A stretch of DNA of 64,000 nucleotides, taken from Setaria digitata (lineage: Eukaryota; Nematoda; Chromadorea; Rhabditida; Setariidae). Position numbers and translations under genes: made by a program. This document shows positions 1-12,728 of this stretch, piece by piece. A model generated the notes under the pieces. It was not told the origin of the DNA. It was given only the letters and a program-made list of their open reading frames with translations, and searched no databases. Every line of letters starts with the position of its first letter. Within the stretch, counting starts at the first letter, position 1. Location of the stretch: the NCBI GenBank assembly GCA_003640385.1, contig RCAB01000056.1, positions 124,001-188,000 of the forward strand, written 5' to 3'.

Positions 1-496
1 ATGTGTTTTAAAATTTCTAATGGTTCAACTGTCGTTAATACACTAGTAGCAATATCACAGATACGTTTCGTATGAAATCCACCCTCCGTATCCACATATA
101 CACTATCCTTTTTTATCTCATTTTTCTGGATAGTAACTGCTAACTGCATACTGAATAAAGCAGGCCGAAAATAGATGTGAAGTATTTTCAAATAACTATC
201 ATAGTTTCTTTAAAATTATTTTCCGATTAACAAAACTCAAAAGCAAATGGTGGAAAATCAAAGAAAAAAGAAGAGTTGGATTTCTTGGCCCTTCCTTGTT
301 TTTTGTTCTGTCGAATAAAAAGAATTAAATAATACCAGAACTGGGATTTTCCAGTAGCTGATAAGCCTACAATTTCGAGGAAGGTTCCTGGTGATATGCC
401 ACCACCAAGCACAGCATCTAATGACTGCATACCAGTTTCCAGTAATTCATCAGCTTCTTCAAGTTTGTATAAATCATATGCGCTAACTAGCTGCAT
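1..496 (-). CDS. RAD51 paralog (RAD51D/RFS-1-like), 5' part, cut by window edge
   Basis: Recombinase-family ATPase that would act in homologous recombination in the nucleus. Two coding exons are visible on the minus strand: 496-336 and 150-1, with a GT-AG intron at 335-151. Spliced, they read through a Walker A motif, GLSATGKS, then an FCMQLAV segment and a strand with YVDTEGG, which is the RAD51-family order. The YDLYKLEE...LLETG lead-in before the P-loop resembles RAD51D. I start at the ATG at 496-494. However, a good acceptor (TTTTCTTAG) sits just upstream at 513-515 with an open in-frame link, so it may be a trans-splice site or join an unseen exon encoding the N-terminal domain. The 3' part with Walker B lies outside the window. 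It could also be another RAD51 paralog; the family call is firm, the subfamily is not. Confidence 0.8.
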
Positions 497-512
497 TGTA
501 CTGTCATTTAAT

Positions 513-2460
513 CTAAGAAAAGAAGGAAAAGTTCATTTGAAATTCAAACGACACTAGATAGAGAAATAGTAATAAGGCGCTAGTTGAGGTATTCACAGGG
601 AATTAAACATTAATGCGCATGTTTGTATTTATGTACAAGTAGAAAAGATAAGCAAGCAATTATGCAATATGCTGAGATACAGTAGCATGACGAGCAAAAT
701 GCGGCAATAGTCTGTAAAGAAACAAGGAGTAACTAAATGAGCAGAAAAGAGACAAATATACCAACGAAGAACAATGGCGCAAAGAGGTAGAAGACTTCAG
801 CAGGTTTCAACAAATACCAGAAATGGCACAGAAAAAGAGCTTCCAAATTCTCCACTTCTACCTCCTTGACATTAAAACTACTGTGGAAAGGAGTGCACAA
901 GTCTCAAACAAGGACTGATGAGTAGCAGCATAAACTGAAAGATGTCAGAGACCTCGCAACCCATCAAGAGCTTGTAATTAACGAAGTATTAGAAACAAGT
1001 TCAAAATGGCACTTAGCTTTCAGTAAAGTCCATAAGCAATAAGCGTACGTTTCGGCTGTACATTACAGTGAACTGAAGGATTTGGTGAGTGAATGAGTTG
1101 AGTGAAAAGTGAGGAGGATAAACTTGAGGCGTTACCGACAAAACGATTAAACAAGACTCTCCAGCCACCCGACAAACTTGCAGCTTGCTTATGAGGGGCA
1201 CGGAGTCGCATCGCGATCAACTTAGAACGCTAAGGAGCATTTGGTGGGCTTGAGCTCATTTTGCAACTGAAGCGGGAGCGTTGTTTGTAAATGCTTTGTC
1301 TGTGTCTTTCATTTGCCGATTCCGCGGATTCCGGTGATTCTCTCCGGAAAGTCTGGTGAAATCGTGAGACCTGACAGTGTCTCTGAAAAGTCTAGTCTAT
1401 TTTGACGTTCTCTTATTATGCTACTCCATCTGGCACTGTTTGAAGAGCCAATTCTCTCGGTTCCCGTTCTCTAATACGTCTCCTTCATCCTATTCAGTCT
1501 GATCCATAAAGTTAATTTGGCGTCATACTGCTCTGGGAACTTAATTTAATTCATTACTATTCTGAAAGTTTAATTCACTAAACTTAGCCGAATTTGGTAT
1601 TGTTCTAAAGGGTGATCCGGTGTGAATTATCTTAAAAACCCGATCGGCATCCGAATGTATTAGGAAACAGTCCATATTCCAAGTTTTGGTTAGTTTCTCC
1701 CCTTTAACTTCAATTCGAAAGTACGTTGAAGTTGTTAATGAATTTCTTTCCGGAAGTTTAAACATTTTCCGAATATATTTCATAATTCAGCTAATGCTTC
1801 CCTTGAACGAGTAATGAGTCGAAAGTTTTATATTTATCATCTTATACTATTTTGTATGAGTTATGAGCATTATCTTATTTGTATGCAGATTAATTTCTTT
1901 TCACTTCGCTCTTAGAATAACAGATAGTTCCTTACGACTACAACGTAGAAATTTTTTTCTTGTATTTCATTTTTTTTTTTTTTTGTTGCAAGTGACTTAT
2001 GACTTATCTGTGGCGAAGATTTTTTATTTTTTATTTTATTTGTTAGATTGATATATTATTACTGTATCTCTATTCATCTGGTCTTACATGTGGCAAGAAA
2101 TGAGTTTATTATTGATATTCGGAACCCTTTAGTTGATTCTGCATTGTTGACCGAGTTAAGTACTCTCTGGTGAATCTCGAACTTCAGATGCATTATTTAG
2201 GGTGCAATCTCTAATTACATACAAATTTTTAGTGCTTAATTCATTGAAAAAATACTGAGTTGTTGATTAGCTCGCGAGTTTCAATGTCAGAAATACGTTT
2301 ATAACTTGAAAATTTTTTACATTATTTAAAATTTACTATTTATTGAAAAAAAAATACAAAGAAAAGAAAAGCATATATATATATATGTATATATATATCA
2401 ATCCCATCTTTTAAGTGCTCATCTTAAAGACTTTCCTTAGTTCCGTAATTTAATTTTGTA
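513..2460. other. Intergenic between divergent RAD51-like and pol eta genes
   Basis: About 1.9 kb separates the two divergent repair genes. A GC-richer part at roughly 1000-1500 may hold promoter sequence for one or both. Open frames of 60-66 codons on the minus strand at 1013-1220 overlap each other in different frames and show no domain, so I do not call them. A poly-T tract lies near 1970 and a TA microsatellite at 2374-2399. Confidence 0.5.
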
Positions 2461-2467
2461 GGATAAT

Positions 2468-5308
2468 ATGGAAAAGAAACGAATAATTGCATTAATTGAC
2501 ATGGATTGTTTTTATGTCCAAGTGGAACAACGCCTTCAGCCTTACCTGTACGGTAAGCCAGTCGCTGTTGTTCAGCATAGTAGCGTTAATTATCGTGGTG
2601 GAGGGTAAGCATTTCTAAGTAGTTATCGGATTCTAAACCGTCTGCTTGATTCTATTTTTATTCCAAATTTTCTTTTATATTCTGTGGCGAAGATTTTTTA
2701 TTTTTTATTTCATTTGTTAGATTGATTGCATTTTTAGCTGCAGTTTCTTTTATTTTTCCTATAAAAGTTATTTTATATTTATTTCAGATATTTTTGAATA
2801 TTCTATTTCAGTGGGTGCATTCATTATATTGATAGTTCAGAATTTCTGTGTTTCATCATAAACTTTTTTTTATCATCTATTCCAGATTACTTGCTGTGTC
2901 ATATGAAGCAAGATGCTTTGGTATCAAACGCGGTATGTTTGGCGAGCAAGCGAAAGCTCTATGTCCAGACTTGACGCTTTGCTACGTACCTATTGGTGAG
3001 CATATTGATAAGGCAGACATTACACGCTATAGGTTAGTTTATAAATCGATTACTGTTATGTTACCCAGTGGCATCACTGCTTAATTATACAATACTTTAT
3101 ACCCGAAAATCTGCGGTTCATTTACTTTGTAAATGTCAATCTTACTTGTTTCTTTCTCTAGATCAAAAACAATTCAAAAGGCATCTTCATAAACTTAAAA
3201 TCAAAGTTACAGCAGAGTAAAGTTTCATTTTAGAGATGCATCTGCAGAAGTATTTAAAGTTTTGCATGAATTCGATTCACTGATTACCGTTGAACGAGCA
3301 TCAGTTGATGAAGCTTATTTAGATCTTACTGCTTTAGTGGATCATATTTTTCAAACCACCAACCCTTCCAGTAAGGTATTTCTATTTTTAGTTATGGTAC
3401 ATATTAACCGCGCCGCGCCCATTTTTTTTTTTTTTTTTTAATTTCATCATTTCTATAAAATAACGTAGTGTGGTAATGGCTCCTAATTTACCTTGTACTT
3501 GTACTGATTCTGAAGTATATAAAAAATTAGTGGATTATTTACGTTTTTTTTTTTTTTTTTTTTTTTTCTGCAAATAGCAATAAGTGCACAGTTTTTCGAA
3601 TTATATCATTTTGATTTAAATATTCATCAAACCTTAGTCGATGTCACTCAAACAATGGGTATAATTTTTTTTTGGGGTATGCCTTCGTTATCAAAATAAC
3701 GGAAGCTAAAGGAATTCTTTTTCTGTTTCTGTGCTGTAAAGGATTCAGATTGCAGTATGGGAAGCCCAGTGCACTGGATTCATTCCCTACAACACATGTT
3801 GCTGATGGAACTGATTTAAATGAAGATGAACTTCCTGGTTGGAGCTATGATAGAATTAGATCCTTAAATTCCTTCATCTCAGAAGCATGTAAAACAAAGG
3901 ATGAATACAAGGTATTACAACATTCATCTTCTGTTGATGATGGAGAAGCAAATATTGAAATTTGAAATTGTCCGGACTAAAGCACGAAGTTATAAGTGTT
4001 AGCTGGATATTAAAAAATTCCCCCAGAAATTTTCGGTAATTCCGGCAGTGCTTAAGTTTTAAATTCTAATCTTATATTCTTGTGGCCGAAAATTGAGGGA
4101 AATGGTAAGAGACGAGCTAATTTGGATAGAAATGTTTTTGAAGATAATATATATGCATGTTGATTATGGTCCTGAGTTCTAATTTGGCTCAGTGTATACT
4201 TCCAGTTCCTGTAAATCTGTTGGAGTCTTATAATTTTCAGTTAAGACTGATCATTGGAGCTGATTTAATTGAACAAATTAGGAGTGATGTGAAGAAGAAT
4301 ACTATGTTCAGCTGTTCTGCAGGAATTGGAAATAGCAAAGTTTGTTTGTTTGTGAATTTTGATTATTATTTATACATTATTTGAACTGGTTTATATTAAA
4401 AGTTGGATATAAAAAACTTCGAGGTTTCATTTGTCTTATTTCCGTCCATTTTTTTTTTTTTTTTTTAGAGTAACCTCCTTTGCCGACTGCTTTACTTTTT
4501 ACTACAAGTTTTTAAAACGCAGCTGACTTGTCGTTACTCGGTTCCAAGCACATTTTGTGCATCATATTTTGACCATGAACATCATTGATCCCTAAGAAAA
4601 ACCTTTTCTAAATTATTTCACTGCAGGTCGTGTCATCATGACATATTTATTTTCTTAAGTTGAAATCTCTGCAGATGATTGCTAAATTGGTTTGCTCGCG
4701 GCATAAGCCTGGACAACAAACCCTTGTTATCAATGAAGCTATTCCTAAAGTTTTCAAACACACTCCAATAAATGAAATACGAAATCTTGGCGGTAAATTG
4801 GGAAGATCGCTAATGGAAAAATTCGACATCAAAGTATATATTGTTGTATTTTGAATTTATGCAGTGGATTGGATAGGTATGCAGATCTTGTGAAATCTAT
4901 AATGCTTCCTAACAATTGCAGACAATGGGAGAATTATCAAAGATATCGATGTCAAATCTTACCGAATGTTTCCCGTCTCAAGCGAAGTGGGTTTATAATA
5001 TTGCACGTGGTGAGATATTTTGCAGTTTTTTTTACACTTTTGCTTTACAATTTTACCCTTCACTTATTTTCAAACTCAGATATGTTTTTGTTTCATTTTG
5101 AAAAAAAAAGATAGTAGTATAAGATTGTTGCATTCTAAAATAGCTGGCTCAGAACTGCGAGTTTTGTGCATGTAAACTACCTATCCAATAGATCACTTCG
5201 AAATTGCATCACTTTACTTCGCAGTATTAGATGGTTTTTGGCAGTTAATTGGAATAACTAACTGCAGTCTTAATCAAATTTTATTGTTAATTCTTTCCCA
5301 TATGAATT

Positions 5309-5343
<35 letters not shown>

Positions 5344-6926
5344 TAGAAATCGCATTTTTTTTCAGGTATCGATGAAGAAAAAGTTACCGCCCGTGACAAA
5401 CAAAGCTCTGTTGCTGTCAGTAAAAATTTCCCTGGATCTAACGCTCTTAAAACTGATATCGATGTAAAATTTTGGCTTGAAGGTTTGGTCAAAGAACTGG
5501 TAAAACGTTTAATTGACGATCAGATAACGGTATTTAACTTTTTCACCTACACTGTATTATTGTAAGTTATATTTCAGGTTATATGTATTTTTTTTCTTGA
5601 ATCATTGTTGCGTCTTTGTTTTTCTGAATTGCACTTGTTGCAATTTTCATTTTGATGCGTAAGAAATGATGAGAAATTAAATCTGCTTTATTTTAGCAAA
5701 TTCAAATTTTTAATTCAGTAAAAAAACTAAGCTTCATAAAATCCATCTTGGGAGAGGTATATATTGCGAGTAAGACGGTGCAAATTTTCCATATACAATT
5801 TGAAGAGTAAAGTATAATGTTTGGATTAAGTAATATCGCTACCTTTTTATGTTGAAAGTGATATGTAATCATACTAGCTATCGGAAGAAGATATACTCTA
5901 ATTACTAACTCAATTATAATGTTTTAATTTTTCCAATGCAGAAAAAGATATATTTATATTTTCGTAGGAAAAGTTCAAGTTTCATTATTTTCCTATTCAG
6001 AACATGCGAACTGCTTCATCACTTCATATTGGCTGTACAACTGATGCACATGTCACTAGAAGTATGCAGATGAAAACTTATGACCCGAAGGCTTTATTTA
6101 CTTCAGTTTGGGCTATTTTTCGATATATTAACAAGTCGCAGACGCCAGAAACTTGGTAAGTTAAATAAAAGTACTCTTTAGTTTTCAATTTTAAGAATTG
6201 AATTTTTTTTTTGGTCGATAGTAGCAACGTGTATGCTCCGATGTTGATGTTGAAAGTGATCCTTTTTGAATTGTTGCAATTTCTCTGTGTATATTTAAAT
6301 AAAGCTCTGTCGATTTTGCTTATTTTAGAACTCAATTTCAGCTTAAAAATTTGCTGTTCCACTGATGTAGTTCAATCTTCAATAATTTTATATCTATATT
6401 AGGAATCCATCGGTAAAGAATATTACTCTTTCCGCTGATCGGTTCCGGGAAGGAGTAGATACACGTTCGAAGCAAATTACAGAATGGGTAACAAAAGCAG
6501 TCGACAAAGTGATTAATCCAGTAGTGGATGCTTCGAGTAGTGCAGACATCAATAACCCAAGAATACCCAATGAAAGCTTGACGAAGGCTTCATTGCAGAC
6601 TTCGGTAAACTTCATTTTCATTCTATCTCTGATTAAAAGTTGGAATCCAATTTGTAATATAGCTTTTTGTAATAATTTTTGATAATTGATGGTCAGTTTA
6701 AAAGGATAACAGTCCAAGAGTTCATTTTAAATCTTAGTCAATTATTATAGCGGATTACTTGTTATCGAAAAATCATATAAAATGTTCTTGTTGTTTCTTA
6801 CTTCTGTTCTCTTTCAAGTATTTTCCGCTTCATTTTCTTTTTGCTGAGTGGGATTGAGTATAAGGTTTTGCACTGTTCTTGATTTGAGAAGCACGGATTT
6901 TATTCCTTCAATTAAAATATTTGTGA

Positions 6927-6961
<35 letters not shown>

Positions 6962-7184
6962 GAAGATTTTTTTTTTTTTTTTACAGAAGAATGTCCATTG
7001 TTCAGAAACAAAAGCACAACAGTCGAGTGATGACGTACAAGTTATTGGTACGGTGGAAAAGAAGAGAAGTAATAATATTAATGCTCATTCAAAAGTAAAT
7101 GTTAAAAAGCGACGGAAAGGAGTGGTTGCACGAAATCCTAGCTTACCAATGAAGAAAATATCAGATTTCTTTAAAAAGCAGTGA
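2468..7184 (+). CDS. polh-1: DNA polymerase eta (Y-family translesion polymerase)
   Basis: Inserts bases opposite damaged template, notably UV dimers, during replication. Exons: 2468-2604, 2886-3032, 3234-3375, 3756-3911, 4241-4339, 4675-4833, 4922-5009, 5366-5529, 6001-6155, 6403-6604, 6987-7184. All phases agree and the sum is 1647 nt, giving 548 aa. The metal-binding motif DMDCFYVQVE is at residues 11-20 and ASVDEAYLDL has D120/E121, the two catalytic acidic sites. FSCSAGIGNSK, IRNLGGKLG and SKNFPG follow in the pol eta order (palm, fingers, thumb, little finger). The last residues, MKKISDFFKKQ, form a terminal PCNA-binding (PIP-like) box. I see no C2H2 ubiquitin-binding zinc finger. A probable trans-splice acceptor ends at 2461, six bases before the ATG. 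The family is certain; small exon-edge errors are possible. Confidence 0.93.
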
Positions 7185-7774
7185 GCTTCGTAGTGTTCTT
7201 TATTTTGATCTTTTACTTGCTGATTATTTTAGTAATATAGAATCCACGGATGAGAAAAAAGCTATAACATTTTACTAGCATTTCCTAACTTAATCACTTC
7301 TTGATCATCCTGTTCCCTACCGGCTGGTAACGTAATTAATTGCTAATTACGGTTTGCCTTTTTAAGATATTCCAAGGATTTCAGTAGGCTGCATACACTT
7401 ATACCTTTTGACTTTTTTTGTGGTATCAATAGTTTATTTATGAATATGGTATTCTCCATTACCTCTCTTGCGAATGTGTTCATTTTTTGAGGTTCAATTT
7501 TTTTTACCTTCTAATGATCTGGTAAAAGTCTTGTATATAAATGTGGAAATCTTCAAAGAATTTTTTAAATGAAAGAAAGATTCTTAAACAGCTTTCACTC
7601 ACTAATATTTGAAATCCCATCATGGATTACGGTTGAAGGGATCAGAGAAATTTTTTTAATTCAGGCCTAGGAGGCTAATGATGCATCCTCAAATTCTTCT
7701 TTTTCAAATTTAAATCTATTAAGCAGGACGTGATAATGCTATGTGATCTGTTATTGTATTCTGTAATAGATATT

Positions 7775-7780
7775 AATAAA
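7775..7780 (+). terminator. Possible polyadenylation signal of pol eta gene
   Basis: AATAAA lies about 590 bases after the stop codon, in an otherwise gene-free 3' flank (7185-7983). It is the first exact hexamer I noticed, so the 3' UTR could be long or a variant signal could be used earlier. Confidence 0.35.
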
Positions 7781-7975
7781 ATTTTTCGCGAATTCTAATT
7801 TTTCCTTTCTGCATTGATTTCTTTTTTTTCCCACCGATTCTTAGGGTTAGATTGGAGGAACGGAGAAAGTACTTTGTTTGGCTAAAATTTGTGTTACTCA
7901 ATTTTCTTTTCATCGGTTTTCCCGTATGAATGTATAGGTAAAGCAAAACAATCCGAGTCACAAAACCCCTGCGGG

Positions 7976-7979
7976 AAAA
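7976..7979 (-). terminator. Pol III T-run terminator after tRNA-Leu
   Basis: On the minus strand a run of four T follows five bases after the tRNA 3' end, the normal position and form of an RNA polymerase III terminator. Confidence 0.6.
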
Positions 7980-7983
7980 GTTT

Positions 7984-8107
7984 TGCACGGAGTGGGATTC
8001 GAACCCACGCATCGATCACGATACCAGAACACCCATGTCGCACACCAACTCGCGCGAAGCAATTCATTGCTTGAGTCTGGCGCCTTAGACCACTCGGCCA
8101 TCCGTGC
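7984..8107 (-). tRNA. tRNA-Leu (anticodon CAA) with 40-nt intron
   Basis: Read on the minus strand, the gene starts at 8107 with acceptor arm GCACGGA, pairing with TCCGTGC at the 3' end, and has discriminator A at 7984. The D-arm/A-box is TGGCCGAGTGGTCTAAGGCG. The anticodon stem CCAGA/TCTGG encloses CTCAAG and T, giving anticodon CAA. The T arm is GTGGG-TTCGAAT-CCCAC (B box). Exons are 8107-8070 and 8029-7984 (84 nt, long variable arm as in class II tRNAs). The 40-nt intron 8069-8030 sits one base after the anticodon, the usual place. The gene lies antisense in the 3' flank of the pol eta gene. Confidence 0.95.
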
Positions 8108-11100
8108 TGCACATCCATGAGGGCTTACATTTATATTAAATTTGAACTAAATTAAATGTTGCAAAAAGATTTTAGATTGAAATTATGTTTTGAAAATTTA
8201 GGTAGCATAGTTTCAATTGCCAGCTAAATTTCACAATTAGATAGCCTACTTATATTAGTTAAATTTCAGTAATGTGCAACAGAAAATTTGAATTTCCTGC
8301 ATTTGAAAACAAATATTGTTCATTTCAATTTCGTCTTATTACTATTGTTCATTTATTATTAGAAACTTCATCTAATTCTAATTAAAATAAATTTTTTTTT
8401 ACTATAACGAATGTGATGATGTCAGTGGACTTTAAATGAAATCAAATTAGCGGCAGTACTTTCTATAACTATTTAAAACTATTATTTATACATCTCTGCT
8501 GCATTACCCAATAACTAATACTTACCTGTGCAGAAAGAGGGCTTATGGTGGAAGTTAAAGATGTAATTAGAAAGTAGTTAGAAGTAAAATTTGAAAAAGT
8601 TTCATTGATGTACGCAAATTCCGAAAATCATTTTATCACTATAATTTATAATAATGAGACGATAAGTCCGAAGTTATTAATATTTGTATAATACAGCCTG
8701 TCCAACCAATCCAGGCACACATTTAATAAGTTTCCGGTGGATATTAATTAATGCGACTGTCACATTTAGCATTCAACTAGCTAAATTTTTCGAAAACTTG
8801 CTATTTCGGATGAAGAAGTACATAACCGTATTGATAAACCGGTATAGCAAATCACCGGTATAGCAAACACACGGAAAGTAAGAGAGCGCAGTTAATGAAG
8901 CAGTCAACCATGTTCTATAATGAATGGAAAATTGAGGTTGTGGCAGCTTATCAATAGTTATCACTACTAAATCAGCATTTCATTATTGATTTTAAGAACA
9001 TCGTGTTAGTCAACTGAAATTTCATACCTTACTCAACTTTAAATCCAGTTCCGTTTTCAAGATCTGTCATATTTCGAATAAATAGGAATTAGTTATTTAA
9101 GCTTTTATCAGTTAAATATTTACACTCTTCTTTTTTAAATTAAAATTCAAATGAAATTAGCCATATGCACACGACATTTCTTATATGATTTGATCAATTG
9201 TTTTCCAGCCAATATATGCCTTTCATACGAACTACTGAATTTATTTTCAATTATCGAATTCCAATTATGTACAGTCTTCAATTCGAATTTTCCATCTAAT
9301 TTGAAATCTCCCCTCGAATCGCCTCAAAGCTCCATAAGACTCGTCAGTCCATCCCTTCTCCAATGACTCACCCTTTCGGAACTCTGTATGCTCGACACTT
9401 TTTTAGATGTATGTTTCATCACATACCCACATATTCTTGCATTTATCTGTTTCTATATTTATCCTCAAACATCGTTATATTTCAGCGTTGCACGGACGTA
9501 TAGCCTCGAGAACATTTTGCTTTGTCTTTTTTGACTCTCGAAGTATTTGTGTTCGTACCTTCGTTAGTCGTGAGGGAATGGTGAGATGAGAAACAGTTTA
9601 GATGGGAATTGTAATTGAGTTTATTTTAAGCTTACTAGCTTCACTATCCTCAGAGCCGATCATTTGTTTGGAAGGAATGATCGCTTCGCTGATAATGATG
9701 GATGAAAATAAACTCGAGAATTGATCAAGACTTTTCAAAATGAATGAGAGTTATCATAGATTGGTTGAAACATAAATGGAATTTCCTTTCTTTAACCATA
9801 AACTGGAAACGGTGACCGGAAAACTATTTTTTTAGGCACCATCTAATGGGATTCAAGTCTAAATCTTTTTCATACATGTTATCCGATGATTACTTCAACT
9901 TATCGAAATTATCACTCATCGTATCTCAAGATACTGCTACTTTGTCAAACAATGTAATTTCTGTATTCTTATGCAAAATTTCGTTTTATTCTTTGGTTCT
10001 CCCAACTGTTTCATTTTAACTTTCAAGCACAAAATTTCTCTCCGACTTTAATTTTTGAAATCGTAAGCACATGGCAAATATTTGTATTAAAAGAAAACGG
10101 AACCAAAATTTTCCTCTCGTTTTATCACCCACCACTGTGAGGGGAAAGTGCATTTCTAATATGTATCCCTTCATTAATATTTAAGATTAATATTGGCATT
10201 CAATTTCCGTAACTAATATTCAGGATCAAAACCTATCTCTTTCTTCTTCCTTTTCCGATAAAATTTAACCATTCATCCTTCTTTCCTTTTCCGTAAAAGG
10301 AAAGAAAAAAGGGCGAAGGGAAAACATTAACTGAGATACATAAGCCATGCACGTCATTTCATCGACTTTAGCTATTACTTTTTCCGGTTTTGCTTTGTCT
10401 CTAAAAGTCTTTCCATTTGTAATTTTGTTTTACAATTCGACCAGTTTTTTTTAGGGCAGTAAATTATTACTCATTTTCTTTAATATCCGTTTAATTACTC
10501 ATAAATTAACTTTTTTTTCTTCTTAACTTTAAACAACCGGAATGCGACTGTGACTCACAAGTAATGATGGGAATGATTTAATTAAACCAGGAAGGGAGAA
10601 AAGGGAAAACAGTGCGATTGCTATGCTACTTATTTTGGCACATCACCTATGATTTGATTGGTGGTTCTGTTTTCAGAAGACATCATGACTTTTATGGATA
10701 TATAATAATTAAAACTTGTCTGCTTTAGCCAAATAATAGGTGGGCAAATTTTAAATAAGAAAAGATGTAGTGTTTTGTTTTCATGGTTTATTATCATGTT
10801 CCATCGTACCATTATCTTTTTCAGAGATGCATGTTGTATTAAATTTCTTTTCCAGGCAAAGAAGAAGTGAAACATGAGCAACGTTCATTTGATTTAATTC
10901 ATCTTAATTTTAAATTTGAGCCAAACTTTTCTCCTTGACTAGAAACAGATATTTAAAGAGACTAGAATGCGAGATTTCAACTTTAAATTCGCGAGTTTCT
11001 GGAACTTTGAAATTTGAAATAATTCGAAAAAACAGAAGAAACAAATCATTCACGCAAAAAACACCACAGGAACTGCAGAGCTTTACGTAAACAACGTCTC

Positions 11101-12728
11101 TATTTCCGGTTGAACCGATTCCAGGGAGTCTGTTACATAACCAGAAAAGAGAATTCTAGCTTGGGTTTTGCTTAATGTTTCTAAGTTCATCTGCGTTATC
11201 GCCGTGTCCAGGAACATGAGCCTGTTCCCCCCTCCCCCCGATTAATGAATTCAACCACTATCCCTTGCTTCAGCCACCAACATCAAGGATCGATCGACAA
11301 CGAAACCGCTACTAAAACGATTCGAGTGCTCAGTCAACGTGGCGTAACTTAATCGATCGCTTGGATTATTATTGCATCAAAATAGCACAGCGATTTGACA
11401 TAAATTTCAGCGAATTGCAAATCATTTCTTGTGGAAAACGGTTAATTGTTAGAGATTAATTTCATATTGAGATTGGTAATAATTCGTCAAGTGTCAGCAT
11501 AATTTATCTTGAATATGACCGAGGCATTCGACTCCACTGCTTGGTCTTTGATGATGAAACCATTTTCTGTCTTTTTGGTTCCAGAATGGGAATATACTAA
11601 AGTAATCAGTAGAATTTCGAGAGAGTCGATATTAATTTCATGATAGTCACTAAAAGGTAAAATGTTGTTAATCTGAGGAATTCGAGGAGACGTAATTCTA
11701 ATTTTACTTGATAAAAATGTGCTATTAATTTCACAAATATCATCCCGTCCAAGACGTAGTCTTAATTTGACTAATTAATGAAATAAGTATGACTGAAATT
11801 CTGAAAAGAAGAACTCATGGCTGAAAGTACCAGTCGGCAAGAAATTGGCATTTGCATCAATTGCTGCTTTGCTCTCCCATCATTCGTTTTGCTTCCTGAA
11901 AGTAATTTTCTTACCTCTGCAAAGCAGTGGTATCACTTTCAGTGTAATTGTGTAATTGTAAATGTTTAAATGATAAATGAGTAAGAACAACTAATTTGTT
12001 GAGGTTACTTGGAAATTACATCATGATACATGTATAAATGAGCCGTGGTGGTGATCACTCCTCATTTTAGATGTTTTTTTTTTTTTATATGGGTCTGGAA
12101 ATTTTAGTAGGAATTTCAACAATTTCAAGGAGGAAAGCAAACGCACTGTTAACATTGTTAAAAGTTGTGGAGAAATTTGCATATGATAACATGTAAATAA
12201 TGGTAGCGACGAAGATAATAACTGGACGAGCCAATCATCCATCTAGCTCCATATAAAAACTTTGAAATTGTGGCATGCCGTTGTTCTGTAGCTCATAAAC
12301 TCTTGCATTTACTGTCATTGCACCCATTTTCGGTTTGTCCCCTCCCTCAAACTGTTTCATCTTCTCTTTCAGGTTTATAGGTCATCAGGTTTTGGAAAAC
12401 TTACATTTCAACCCTTTAATTACTTTGATTATGCTGTCTTTTTTTCTATTACTTTTTTATTGTCCTTTTTATCAATTGAAGTTAAAACTATGTATTGCTA
12501 AATAACTAATCACACCTGTTTGGGTCGCTACATAAGTGTTATTTGTGATAATTAAGCGAATAATTAATTACTATCAAGCTCTTAGGGACTACCTCTTGAA
12601 ATTAACCAGCTTTCATTTTTTTCGTAGTTAAAAGCCGATGTTTTTACGCGGGTTATTCATTTATGTAAAGTACCACTCATTTTGTAGGTCTTTCGCGTTA
12701 CGTTGTCAGGTTATCTGTATTGCGCAAA
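8108..12728. other. Gene-free stretch between tRNA-Leu and calpain gene
   Basis: About 4.6 kb with no frame I can tie to a protein. A short open stretch after an acceptor-like site near 9484 (about 34 codons) and the frames at 10630-10881 and 12021-12242 look like chance AT-rich frames. A C-rich run is at about 11226-11239. The end of the stretch carries an acceptor-like TTTTGTAG ending at 12687, a possible trans-splice site for the calpain gene. Confidence 0.5.

Noticed and set aside
1013..1220. Two overlapping minus-strand frames of 62 and 66 codons
   Set aside because: They use different frames of the same GC-richer stretch, show no domain and no clean splice link to the RAD51-like exon.
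7773..8118. Open frames on both strands with GC-rich ends
   Set aside because: They are translations of the tRNA-Leu gene and its flank; the tRNA explains the composition.
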